Assembly (NCBI RefSeq): GCF_014640075.1 | Contig: NZ_BMGG01000001.1 | Coordinates: 62,001-126,000, forward strand | From: Chelatococcus reniformis | GTDB taxonomy: Bacteria > Pseudomonadota > Alphaproteobacteria > Rhizobiales > Beijerinckiaceae | DNA: 64,000 nucleotides | Direction of reading: 5' to 3' | Shown: piece by piece, positions 48,765-57,090 of the stretch | How positions within the stretch are numbered: position 1 is the stretch's first letter | Layout of the letters: each line of letters opens with the position of its first letter | Notes under the pieces: generated by a model | The model's database searches: none | What the model was told of the DNA's origin: nothing | The model's input: the letters and a program-made list of their open reading frames with translations, nothing else | Translations under genes and position numbers: made by a program

Positions 48765-48793
48765 GCCCCGGATCGCCGTTTGCCGTCGACACC

Positions 48794-48820
48794 GAAAACG
48801 GGCTTGCGCCCGTTTTCTTT
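48794..48820 (+). terminator. Intrinsic terminator after ctpA
   Basis: A ten-base-pair stem, GAAAACGGGC pairing with GCCCGTTTTC around TTGC, begins 29 bases after the ctpA stop and is followed by TTT. This is a textbook Rho-independent terminator and separates ctpA from the riboswitch-controlled gene that follows. Confidence 0.85.
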
Positions 48821-48887
48821 GGCCTGCGCCGTCCCCACCTGATTGGCGGCGCGCTCATCGCCCGGCGCCGCCGGTAACGGCGCGCCC

Positions 48888-48937
48888 GCGCAGGGACGAC
48901 CCTGGCGCGTGACTGCCACTGGACGGGACGGCCCTCC
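48888..48937 (+). promoter_or_regulatory. Guanidine-II (mini-ykkC) riboswitch
   Basis: Two small hairpins each expose the class-defining ACGR tetraloop: CAGGG-ACGA-CCCTG (48891-48904, extended by GCG/CGC with one bulge) and GGG-ACGG-CCC (48925-48934, extended by GGA/TCC with one bulged C). They are joined by a linker of about 16 bases. The AAGGG ribosome site of the exporter gene begins seven bases after the second hairpin. Guanidine-II switches bind two guanidinium ions, one in each loop dimer interface, and open translation. The downstream gene is a guanidinium-exporter type SMR, as expected. Confidence 0.88.
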
Positions 48938-48953
48938 GCAATCAAGGGTCATC

Positions 48954-49268
48954 ATGTCCTGGCTTCTCCTCCTCGTCGCCGGCCTGCTGGAAGTGGGCTG
49001 GGCGGTCGGCCTCAAGCAGACCGAGGGCTTCACCCGACCGCTGCCCACGGTGCTGACGCTCGCCGCGATGGCGGCCAGCATCGCGTGCCTCGGCCTCGCC
49101 CTCAAGGAGCTTCCGGTCGGCACGGCCTACGCGGTCTGGACCGGCATCGGCACGGTCGGCACCGTCCTCGTCGGCATCGCGGTGGCCGGCGACCCGGCTT
49201 CGGCGGGACGGCTCATCTGCATCGGCCTGATCGTCGCCGGCATCGCCGGCCTCAAGCTGACCGCTTGA
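48954..49268 (+). CDS. gdx: Guanidinium exporter Gdx (SugE-type SMR protein)
   Basis: Four-helix small multidrug resistance protein of 104 residues, working as an antiparallel dimer that exchanges protons for guanidinium. The essential Glu lies in [11 protein letters not shown] in helix 1; GFTRPLPT and [18 protein letters not shown] are typical of the Gdx/SugE subtype rather than the Qac subtype. It sits behind a guanidine-II riboswitch, which gives strong independent support for the substrate. The ATG at 48954 follows AAGGG by five bases. Confidence 0.93.
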   Translation: MSWLLLLVAGLLEVGWAVGLKQTEGFTRPLPTVLTLAAMAASIACLGLALKELPVGTAYAVWTGIGTVGTVLVGIAVAGDPASAGRLICIGLIVAGIAGLKLTA

Positions 49269-49299
49269 GCGGCAGAGCCGGCGTTGTGAGGGGGCGCCA

Positions 49300-49520
49300 C
49301 GCGTCGGAGCGTGTCCCGATCGGGTGAGATCATCCGATCGGGTAGACGTGCGTAGGCTCTGCGGGCACGTCCTGCGCGAGGGCGCCTTCACCCCATCGCG
49401 GAGCGCTCGAGCCTCGCCGCCGCTCGAGCGGGATGATTTTTCTTGGAATGCTATCCCTCTCTCTGCCTTGAGCATGATCCCGTCCAAAAACCGGTCGCCA
49501 CTTTTTCCGACCATGCTCTA
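49300..49520. repeat. Intergenic palindromic repeats upstream of rppH
   Basis: The gap gdx-rppH (49269-49563) contains CCCGATCGGGTGAGATCATC (49316 onward), an AGCGGGATGATTT element (49428) and a second copy of the long imperfect hairpin with arms GAGCATGAT (49470-49478) and CATGCTC (49512-49518), equivalent to that at 8777-8825 in opposite orientation. No gene is evident. Confidence 0.6.
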
Positions 49521-49563
49521 CATGTCGCGGTGCCACTCCCGCTCGGCAGCCAGCGAGGCCACC

Positions 49564-50106
49564 ATGTCGCGTCACGACGATCCTGCCCACCTGCCGTACC
49601 GGCTCTCGGCCGGCATCATGCTGCTCAACGCCGACAATCTGGCCTTCGTCGGCCAACGCCGGGCGGACGCGGGGCCCGAGCACGTCGACGACACCTACAG
49701 CTGGCAGATGCCCCAGGGCGGCATCGATGAGGGTGAGGACCCTTACATGGCGGCGCTGCGCGAGCTCTATGAGGAGACCAACGTCCGCTCGGTCTCGCTG
49801 CTGGCCGAGGCGCCGGACTGGTACGCCTACGATCTGCCGCAGGAGACCCTGCGCAAATCCTGGAAGGGTCGCTATCGCGGCCAGAAGCAGAAGTGGTTCG
49901 CCCTGCGCTTCCTCGGCACCGAGGAGGAGATCAACGTCGCCGCGCCGGCCGGCCACAAGCCCGAGTTCTCGGCTTGGCGGTGGGTGCCGGTGGCCAGCCT
50001 GCCCAGCCTGATCATTCCGTTCAAGCGGCCGGTCTACGAGAAGGTTGTGGACGCCTTCCTGCCCCTGGTCACCGGCGGCACAGGGGCCGGGCAGCACGGC
50101 AGCTGA
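49564..50106 (+). CDS. rppH: RNA pyrophosphohydrolase RppH
   Basis: Nudix hydrolase of 180 residues that removes pyrophosphate from the 5' end of mRNA and so triggers decay by RNase E. The Nudix box is complete ([20 protein letters not shown], then TNV). Further hallmarks are [28 protein letters not shown] and AWRWVPV. The ATG at 49564 is the family start; the upstream codons are repeat sequence. Confidence 0.96.
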   Translation: MSRHDDPAHLPYRLSAGIMLLNADNLAFVGQRRADAGPEHVDDTYSWQMPQGGIDEGEDPYMAALRELYEETNVRSVSLLAEAPDWYAYDLPQETLRKSWKGRYRGQKQKWFALRFLGTEEEINVAAPAGHKPEFSAWRWVPVASLPSLIIPFKRPVYEKVVDAFLPLVTGGTGAGQHGS

Positions 50107-50163
50107 CGCCCGTGGGCGCGCCGGACGGCGTGGTCGGCCTCTCGCCGGCGCAGTCCGGCTCGC

Positions 50164-51176
50164 TCACGGATCGCCGAAGTCGGCCTCGCGATGGGCCGTG
50201 GCCCGCCGCGGCGCCGAGGATGGCGACAGCCGCCGCCCCAGAGCGACCACGAGCCGGCCGTCGATGACGGCGAGACCGGCTCCGACGACGGCTATGCCGA
50301 TGCCATGCATGGTGGTCAGGGTCTCGCCGAACGCCGTCCAGCCGACCAGGAGCGCCCAGGCGGGGATCAGGAACGTCACCAGCATCAGGTTGGTGGCACC
50401 CGCCGTCGCCAGCAGACGATAGAAGACGATATAGGCCAGCCCGGTCGCCACCACGCCGATGCAGACGAGCGCGGCGATCGGCCCGGTGGCGGGCATGGGC
50501 AGCGTCCACGGCCGGTCGATGATCAGGGCGAGAGGGACCATCACCGCCGCGGCGGCGGCCATCTGTCCGAAGGCGGCGGCCATGGGCGCAACCTCCATGC
50601 GGCGAAACCGGCGCCCGTAGATGCCTGAACAGGCATAGCTGAAAGTTGCGGCGAGACACGCCAGCTCGGCCAACGCGCCGGGATGCAAGGAGCCGATCAG
50701 GGCGGCCCCCGGTGCGGCGGGCGTGAGAAAGCTGGGGCCGACGATCAGTACGACGCCAGCCATGCCGACCAGCACTCCTGCCAGTTCAGCACCGACAGCT
50801 TTTCGTCCGTCGTGAGCGCATGGGCAACCAACGCCGTGACCAGTGGCGTCGCCGCATTGAGGATGGCGGCGAGGCCCGAGGAGATCGCCGTCTGCGCATA
50901 GGCGAACAGGATCCACGGCACGACGTTGTTCCACAGCCCCATGGTGAAGAAGGCCCGCCACACCCGCCAGCCGCGCGGCAGCGCGCGGCGGGTGAGGACG
51001 AGTGCCACCACCAGAAACAGCGCGGCGATCGACACGCGCCCGGCCACGACGGTGATCGGCGGCAGCGCCGTGAGGACGACCTTCACGAGGGCGAAGGAGC
51101 CGCCCCACAGCAGCGACAGCGCGAACAGAAGCAGCCAGTCGCTGCGGCTCATGCGCGTATTGATGGCAACGGACAT
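50164..51176 (-). pseudogene. EamA/DMT-family transporter, frameshifted
   Basis: Two halves of one ten-helix DMT permease lie in different frames. The N-terminal half (from ATG 51176 or 51152; LLLFALSLLWGGSFALVKVV) runs into an early stop at 50745, while the C-terminal half (LAGVLVGMAGVVLIVGPSFL to IGIAVVGAGLAVIDGR) continues in another frame to 50164. The switch lies between about 50779 and 50805 and fits loss of a single base. Both halves keep normal codon use and family sequence, so the break is recent, or is a sequencing error. Confidence 0.8.
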
Positions 51177-51290
51177 CAGGGGACAAGCCGGACGCAAACC
51201 AAGGGGGGCGAGCGTTAGCACGGGCGCCCACCCCGGGCACCCGGTTTCCTGCCCCGCAATTCGCGCCCCCACCGCGGCCCGCGACGGCGA

Positions 51291-52403
51291 TCAATCGGAC
51301 TTGGCGTTGCGGTTGGTGAAGCGGGCGTTGCCGAGCCCGGTGCCGATGGTCAGTACGCCCCAGTGCTCCACGTCCTGCATGAAGGGCGTCTGACTAAGGC
51401 CCTGCACGACGGCGTCGTTGTGCATGACCACGACGGTCTCATGATCGCCGATCGTGGGAATGGCCTCCGTCAGGCTGGCGGCAAGATTGAACCGGGAGCT
51501 CTCCCAATTGCCGGGCAGGTTCTGTCCGCCCCGGGCGATCGACCCGTCGGGCTCGATGACGCCAGGCACGCCGATACCGACCAGCGGGCAGAGGCTGCGT
51601 CCATCCTTGGCCGCGCTCTTGATGAGGCCGCGCAGCATGTCGACCAGCCGCTCGACCGCCTCCTCGCGCCCCGGCTTCTCCTCGCGATGGCGCCAGAGCT
51701 CGGCCTTCCAGACCTCTGCCTTGGACAGGTCGCGCGCCGCCTTGAGCTTGAGATCGACGATGCCGCAGCGGATGTTGGAGCCGCCGACATCGACCGTCAG
51801 CACGCTGTCGTGTCCCTCGTAGACCCACGACGGGGCAAGATGCGCGCACCCGATCAGGCCCGCTTCGTCCGGATGGTGGCGGATGACCTCGAGGTCGACG
51901 TCGATACCCTCGCTCTTGATCAGCACCGCGGCGCGGCCGACTGCCAGTTCACCGACGCGGCTTTCCCGCAACCCCCCGCCAACGACGATGCGCTGCGTGT
52001 CCGCCCACGGCTTGGCCTTGAGAAAGCGCCGGATGACATAGGCGAGTTCGCCAGCGAAATGTTCGACCGCCCCGTGCACGACGCCGGCGGCCTCGGGGTC
52101 ACCGTCGCGCAGCACCTTGTCGAGCTTGCGCTTGCTGATCTTGGCGCTCGGAGTTTCGCCGAGCGGGTCCTCGTCGGTCTTCTTCAGCGCCTTGCGGATG
52201 TCGTCGAGCATGGCCCGAAAAGCCCGTCCGCTGGCCCGGTCGCCGACGAAGCCGTTCTTGTCCTCGACCTCCAGATTGTAGCTGTCGACGACGACGGCCG
52301 AGAGTCGGCTGGCGCCGTGGCCGGCAAGGCCCGACGACGCGGCGTCTCCGTTCGCTTCGGCAGGCTTTTCTGTCTTCGGCTTGTCTGTCTTCAGCTTGGC
52401 CAT
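51291..52403 (-). CDS. ROK/ASKHA sugar kinase with circularly permuted motif order
   Basis: A 370-residue protein with all the elements of an ROK-type glucokinase, but in rotated order. Residues about 95-190 look like the usual C-terminal part: a helix with GELAYVIRRFL, the adenosine motif VVGGG (140-144) and DEAGLIGCAHLA (179-190). After these comes the usual N-terminal part: phosphate-1 DVGGSNIR (205-212), GIGVPGVIEPDGS (276-288), the catalytic Asp330 in MHND, and phosphate-2 TIGTGLGN (352-359) near the C-terminus. The zinc motif of ROK proteins was not found. The first 35 residues are Lys/Glu-rich. The sugar substrate is unknown. Confidence 0.75.
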   Translation of the reverse strand: MAKLKTDKPKTEKPAEANGDAASSGLAGHGASRLSAVVVDSYNLEVEDKNGFVGDRASGRAFRAMLDDIRKALKKTDEDPLGETPSAKISKRKLDKVLRDGDPEAAGVVHGAVEHFAGELAYVIRRFLKAKPWADTQRIVVGGGLRESRVGELAVGRAAVLIKSEGIDVDLEVIRHHPDEAGLIGCAHLAPSWVYEGHDSVLTVDVGGSNIRCGIVDLKLKAARDLSKAEVWKAELWRHREEKPGREEAVERLVDMLRGLIKSAAKDGRSLCPLVGIGVPGVIEPDGSIARGGQNLPGNWESSRFNLAASLTEAIPTIGDHETVVVMHNDAVVQGLSQTPFMQDVEHWGVLTIGTGLGNARFTNRNAKSD

Positions 52404-52470
52404 TTGTCCCCCGCACCCCGAACCAAACGTCGACCCGCCCGCTTAGTTCCGCGCGGCAGGCCGCCGCCCG

Positions 52471-53442
52471 TCACAGGCCCTTCAGGAAGCCCAGCAGCGC
52501 CTCGTTGACCTCGGCTGCTGCCTCCTGCTGCACCCAATGGCCGGCGCCCTCGATCACCACGCTGCCGCGCAGGTCCGGCACGAACTCGGCGAGGGCGCGC
52601 TCCGCGGCGCCGGCAAAGCCGCGCACCGGATCGCGCGAGCCGGTGATGAACAGGGCCGGAACGCCGATCGATGCATCCTGCCAGGGCGCCGAAAGCAGCC
52701 AGTTGCGGTCGATGTTGCGATACCAGTGGATGGGCCGGCGAAAGCCGTTGGCACGGAAGGCGTCGACGAACACGGCGAACTCGCGCTCGCTGATCCAGGC
52801 CGGCAGCGGACGCGGGTTATGGAGCTGCAGGAGCGGCTCGCCCGGCTTGGCGTAGAGCGACCAGCGGTCCGCTTCCCGCCCTTCCTCGGCGATGCCACCG
52901 AAAACGGCACGCATGGTGCGCTCGACGTCGACCTCGAATTCGGCCTCGACGCGCCCCTCGTCCTGGAAGGCGACGATGTAGAACTCGCCGAGCCCCTTCT
53001 CGGCGGTGATCTTGCGATAGCTGTCGATGGGCAGCTTGCCCGGCCGACGCGGCTGGAACGGCACACTCATGGCGCAGACGGCCTTGAACATGTCCGGGCG
53101 GATGAGCGCCGCCTGCCAGGCGACGGCGGCCCCCCAGTCGTGGCCGACGATGATGGCCTCGCGCTCGCCCAGGGCCTGCACGATGGCGACGATATCGCCC
53201 ACCAGCTCGAAGACGCTGTAACGGTCGACGCTGTTCGGCCCGCGCGTGCCGCCGTAGCCGCGCATGTCTGGCGCAACAGCGCGAAAGCCGGCGGCCGCCA
53301 GCGCCGGCAGCTGGTGCCGCCAGGAATAGGCGAGCTCGGGAAAGCCGTGGCACAGCACAACCAGAGGGCCCGCATCACCGGCCGTAGACAGCGCGAAGGA
53401 CAGTCCGTTCGCCTCCACGCGCGCATGCTTGATCTCGCTCAC
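52471..53442 (-). CDS. Alpha/beta hydrolase, epoxide-hydrolase-like
   Basis: A 323-residue alpha/beta-hydrolase. The oxyanion loop HGFPELAYSWRHQ, the nucleophile Asp in VGHDWGAAVAW, the second acid in TGSRDPV and the His in GAGHWVQQEA form the pattern of soluble epoxide hydrolases and related dehalogenases, which use Asp rather than Ser. Tyrosines in the cap could polarise an epoxide (IHWYRNIDRN region). Epoxide hydrolysis is inferred from motifs; the natural substrate is unknown. It lies between the ROK gene and the MarR-EmrAB operon. Confidence 0.88.
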   Translation of the reverse strand: MSEIKHARVEANGLSFALSTAGDAGPLVVLCHGFPELAYSWRHQLPALAAAGFRAVAPDMRGYGGTRGPNSVDRYSVFELVGDIVAIVQALGEREAIIVGHDWGAAVAWQAALIRPDMFKAVCAMSVPFQPRRPGKLPIDSYRKITAEKGLGEFYIVAFQDEGRVEAEFEVDVERTMRAVFGGIAEEGREADRWSLYAKPGEPLLQLHNPRPLPAWISEREFAVFVDAFRANGFRRPIHWYRNIDRNWLLSAPWQDASIGVPALFITGSRDPVRGFAGAAERALAEFVPDLRGSVVIEGAGHWVQQEAAAEVNEALLGFLKGL

Positions 53443-53632
53443 GTCCCGCTCCCTCCCGCCTTGGCCAGTTCGGCGTCACACCATGTGTCCCAGCGGATGG
53501 ATGGCCAGGTCAAGCCCCGGCCATGTTCGGCTGACAGGGGGGCGTCGGCCGCCGCCTCATGCCGTGGGCGCGCGGCTGGCCCGCGATCTCAAGGCATTGT
53601 GGGCGCCTGCGGCTGTCGTAAGCTCAGGCAAA

Positions 53633-53648
53633 TATAAGCATGCTCATA
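53633..53648. promoter_or_regulatory. Probable MarR operator
   Basis: TATAAGCA and TGCTCATA form a 16-base inverted repeat with one mismatch, ending 21 bases before the marR-type gene. The position suits autorepression of the operon by its own MarR protein. Prediction only. Confidence 0.5.
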
Positions 53649-53668
53649 ACAAGCACGACAATGAAGTG

Positions 53669-54136
53669 ATGCCCCTGCTGCAACCAACCCTCGGCTTCGT
53701 TCTGCACGACGTGGCCCGTCTGCTGCGCAAGCGCTTCGAGCAGCGCGCCCGAGACCTGGGGCTGACCCGCTCGCAGTGGCAGTGCCTGGCATTCCTGGCG
53801 CCGAACGAGGGCATCCATCAGGGTGGCCTGGCCGAGATCCTGGAGGTCGAACCGATCACGCTCGGCCGCATCCTCGACAAGCTCGAGGCGCGCGGCCTCA
53901 TCGAGCGGCGCTCGCACCCCACCGACCGGCGCATCCGGCTGCTCTATCTCACCCCGGACGCGCTGCCCCTGTTGGACCAGATGCGCGAGCTCGGCGACGT
54001 GACGCGCGCCGAGGCGCTCGAGGGCCTGAGCGATCCCGACCGCGAGCGGCTGATGGGCATGCTCACGCACATCAAACGGAACCTGGTCTCGGCCTGCGGC
54101 AAACCCGTGCGAATGAAGGAGGCGCGCCATGGCTAA
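53669..54136 (+). CDS. MarR-family transcriptional regulator
   Basis: A 155-residue winged-helix regulator. LTRSQWQCLAFLAPNEGIHQ, LAEILEVEPITLGRILDKLE and the wing SHPTDRRIRLLYLTPD are typical. MarR proteins repress efflux genes until a lipophilic compound binds. It heads the operon with emrA (eight-base overlap) and emrB, and a palindrome sits just upstream, so autoregulation is likely. The ribosome site is weak, and a start at 53669 is chosen because it matches the family N-terminus. Confidence 0.92.
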   Translation: MPLLQPTLGFVLHDVARLLRKRFEQRARDLGLTRSQWQCLAFLAPNEGIHQGGLAEILEVEPITLGRILDKLEARGLIERRSHPTDRRIRLLYLTPDALPLLDQMRELGDVTRAEALEGLSDPDRERLMGMLTHIKRNLVSACGKPVRMKEARHG

Positions 54137-55493
54137 GCGCCTGCTACACGGCGAGGCGCCCGCTGAGCCAGCGCCGCCGCTCAGTGACGGGCCGGGCGCC
54201 GATTGGCGCGCCCGCACGCCCCATGACATGTCGGGCCAGGCCAAGGCCGCCCCCATGAGCACCCCGGCGCGACAGCCGCCGGCCTCGCCGGCCCGGCCCG
54301 CCCCGGCGACGGTGGCCGAACGCCAGCCCGCCGAACCGGCAGCGCTGCGCCAGACGCCGAATTCGCCGCCGCCTGCACCCGCCGATGAGGCATCATTGGC
54401 GGCGGTGGCCGCCGGCAAACCCCGCCGGCGCTGGCTGCGCCCGCTGCTGTTCATGCTGCTGCCGGTGGCCCTTGCCGCGGGCGGCTACTATTACGTCGTC
54501 GGCGGCCGCATCATGGCGACCGAGAACGCCTACGTGCGTGCGGACATCGTCGGCGTCTCCACCGACATCTCCGGCATCGTCAAGGAGGTGAATGTCCGCG
54601 AGAACCAGCAGGTCGCCGCGGGCGACGTGCTGTTCAAGCTGGACAGCCTGCCATTCCGTCTGGCACTGACGCGCGCCCAGGCCCAGGTGGGCATCGTCGC
54701 CGACGAGCTGAAGGCGCTCAAGGCGAGCTACGGCGACATGCAGGCGCAGATCCGCCAGGCGCAGGTCGATGTCGACTTCTACACCCGCGAACTCGCCCGC
54801 CAGCAGGCGCTGGTCAGCCGCGCCGTCGCTTCGGAGGCGACCTACGAGCAGGCCCAGCGCAACCTGCAAGGCTCCCGCCAGAAGGTGGCCTCGCTCACCC
54901 AGCAACTCGCCGGCATCGCCGCCAACCTCGCCGGCGATCCGAATATCGCCGTCGAAAAGCACCCGCGCTACGTCGATGCGGTGGCGCAGCGCGACGAAGC
55001 TCAGCGCCAGCTCGACCACACGGTCGTGCGGGCCCCCTTCGCCGGCGTCGTCACCAATGTGCCGTCGCTCCAGCCCGGACAGTACCTGGCCTCGTCCACC
55101 GCCGCCTTCAGCGTCGTGTCGAGCGATCACGTGTGGATCGACGCGCACCCCAAGGAGACCGAGCTGACCTACGTGCGCCCGGGGCAGCCGGTGACCGTCA
55201 GCGTCGACACCTATCCCGGCGTCGAATGGCACGGCACGGTCGACAGCATCAGCCCGGCCTCGGCGGCGAGCTTTTCCCTGTTGCCGGCGCAGAACACCAG
55301 CGGCAACTGGGTCAAGGTGGTGCAGCGCATTCCCATGCGCGTGCGCATCGATACCGACCCGTCGAAGCCGCCGCTGCGGGCCGGCATGAGCGTGGTGGTG
55401 GAGGTCGACACCGGCCGCCCCCGCGGCCTGCCGGACGTCCTGTCGCGCTTCGAGAGACTGTTCGGCATCAGCCGGGCGGAGGGCCATCGATGA
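54129..55493 (+). CDS. emrA: EmrA-like membrane fusion protein (HlyD family)
   Basis: Periplasmic adaptor of a tripartite efflux pump, 454 residues. A single membrane segment lies near residues 103-125 (LLFMLLPVALAAGGYYYVV). Then come the split lipoyl domain (VSTDISGIVKEVNVRENQQV and VRAPFAGVVTNVPSLQPGQY), a long coiled-coil hairpin, and the beta-barrel part. Unusually, about 100 Pro/Ala-rich residues precede the membrane segment on the cytoplasmic side; AAGGAGG six bases before ATG 54129 supports this long form, although internal ATGs at 54228 and 54255 exist. It overlaps emrB by four bases. Confidence 0.9.
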   Translation: MAKRLLHGEAPAEPAPPLSDGPGADWRARTPHDMSGQAKAAPMSTPARQPPASPARPAPATVAERQPAEPAALRQTPNSPPPAPADEASLAAVAAGKPRRRWLRPLLFMLLPVALAAGGYYYVVGGRIMATENAYVRADIVGVSTDISGIVKEVNVRENQQVAAGDVLFKLDSLPFRLALTRAQAQVGIVADELKALKASYGDMQAQIRQAQVDVDFYTRELARQQALVSRAVASEATYEQAQRNLQGSRQKVASLTQQLAGIAANLAGDPNIAVEKHPRYVDAVAQRDEAQRQLDHTVVRAPFAGVVTNVPSLQPGQYLASSTAAFSVVSSDHVWIDAHPKETELTYVRPGQPVTVSVDTYPGVEWHGTVDSISPASAASFSLLPAQNTSGNWVKVVQRIPMRVRIDTDPSKPPLRAGMSVVVEVDTGRPRGLPDVLSRFERLFGISRAEGHR

Positions 55494-57040
55494 GTGCCGC
55501 GGCCGGGGCAATGGCGGGCCCTGGCGTCGCCAATCGCGGGGCGATCACCGCCTGCGTGATCCTGGCGGTGATCATGCAGGCGCTCGACACCACCATCGCC
55601 AACGTAGCTCTGCCCTACATCCAGGGCAGCGTGGCGGCCAGCGCCGACCAGATCAACTGGGTGCTGACCTCCTATATCGTCGCGGCTGCGATCATGACGC
55701 CGCCCTCCGGGTGGCTCGCCAGCCGCTTCGGTCGCAAGCGCGTCCTGATGGTCTCCGTAGCCGGCTTCGTCGTCGCCTCGGTGCTGTGCGGCGTGGCGCA
55801 GTCGCTCACGCAGATCGTCGGTTTCCGGCTGTTGCAGGGGTTCTTCGGCGCGGCCCTGGTGCCGCTGTCGCAATTGATCCTGCTCGACATCTACACGCCC
55901 GAGGAGCGCGGCTCGGCCATGGCTCTGTTCGGGGTGTCGGTGATGGTGGGCCCCGTGCTCGGCCCCGTCATCGGCGGCTGGCTGACCGAGAACCTGAGCT
56001 GGCGCTGGGTTTTCTACATCAACCTGCCGCTCGGCGTGATCGCCCTCCTCGGCATCTCGGCCTTCGTCACCGAGCCCCCCCTGGAGCGCGTGGCCAGGTT
56101 CGACTGGTTCGGCTTCGGCAGCCTGTCCGTCGCGATCGCAGCCCTCCAGGTGGCGCTCGACCGCGGCGAGCACCTGGACTGGTTCGGCTCGCGCGAGATC
56201 ATCCTGGAGTCGGTCATCGCCGCGTCGGCCTTCTACATCTTCCTGGTGCACACCTTCACGGCCAAGAATCCCTTCGTCGATCCGACGCTGTTCAAGGACC
56301 GCAACTTCTCGCTCGGCATGCTGTTCATCTTCATCGTCGGCGTGACCTATCTGGCGTCGCTGGCGCTGATGACGCCTTATCTGCAGACCTTGATGGGCTA
56401 TCCCGTCGTCACCGCCGGCATCGTCCTGGGGCCACGCGGCCTCGGCACCATGCTGTCCATGTTCATCGTCGGCCGCCTTATCGGCCGCGTCGACATCCGC
56501 CTGCTGCTGGCGCTGGGCCTCGGCCTTTCCGCCTGGGCCATGTACGACATGACCGGCTGGACGCCGGACGTGTCGCAATGGACCATCGTCAGCACGGGCT
56601 TCCTCCAGGGGGCGGGCCTCGGCTTTCTGTTCGTGCCGCTGACCACGGTCACCTTCGCCACGCTGCCGGCCCACCAGCGCGGCGCAGGCACCGGCCTCTA
56701 CAACCTGTCGCGCAACATCGGCTCGGCCATCGGCATCTCCGTGGTCATCGCGCTGCTCACCCGCAACACGCAGGCCAACCACGCCGACATTGCCGCTTAC
56801 GTCACGCCGTTCAACCGCCACTTCCTCGATCCGTCGATCGCCCACGCGCTCAGCCCCTACACCCCTGCGGGGCGCGCCGCGCTCGACGCCATCGTCACCA
56901 CACAGGCGAACATCATCGCCTATATCAACGACTTCAAACTGTTGATGTTGATGTGCCTGGTCGTGATGCCGCTGCTGCTGCTGTTTCGCGAGACGCCCAA
57001 CGCGGGCGGCTCATCCGACCACGCGGTCGTCATGGAATGA
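55490..57040 (+). CDS. emrB: EmrB/QacA-type MFS multidrug exporter (DHA2 family)
   Basis: Fourteen-helix proton-driven exporter of 516 residues. Marks are VIMQALDTTIANVALPYIQG (helix 1), the motif WLASRFGRKRVLM, RLLQGFFGAALVPLSQ, and GPVLGPVIGGWLTENLSWRW (motif C region). With EmrA and an outer-membrane channel encoded elsewhere it would expel lipophilic drugs. Third gene of the MarR-controlled operon. Confidence 0.93.
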   Translation: MSAAAGAMAGPGVANRGAITACVILAVIMQALDTTIANVALPYIQGSVAASADQINWVLTSYIVAAAIMTPPSGWLASRFGRKRVLMVSVAGFVVASVLCGVAQSLTQIVGFRLLQGFFGAALVPLSQLILLDIYTPEERGSAMALFGVSVMVGPVLGPVIGGWLTENLSWRWVFYINLPLGVIALLGISAFVTEPPLERVARFDWFGFGSLSVAIAALQVALDRGEHLDWFGSREIILESVIAASAFYIFLVHTFTAKNPFVDPTLFKDRNFSLGMLFIFIVGVTYLASLALMTPYLQTLMGYPVVTAGIVLGPRGLGTMLSMFIVGRLIGRVDIRLLLALGLGLSAWAMYDMTGWTPDVSQWTIVSTGFLQGAGLGFLFVPLTTVTFATLPAHQRGAGTGLYNLSRNIGSAIGISVVIALLTRNTQANHADIAAYVTPFNRHFLDPSIAHALSPYTPAGRAALDAIVTTQANIIAYINDFKLLMLMCLVVMPLLLLFRETPNAGGSSDHAVVME

Positions 57041-57090
57041 GCGGCGCCGGGCCGGCATCGCCCCGGCCGGCCGGAGCGGTCTGGATGGAG

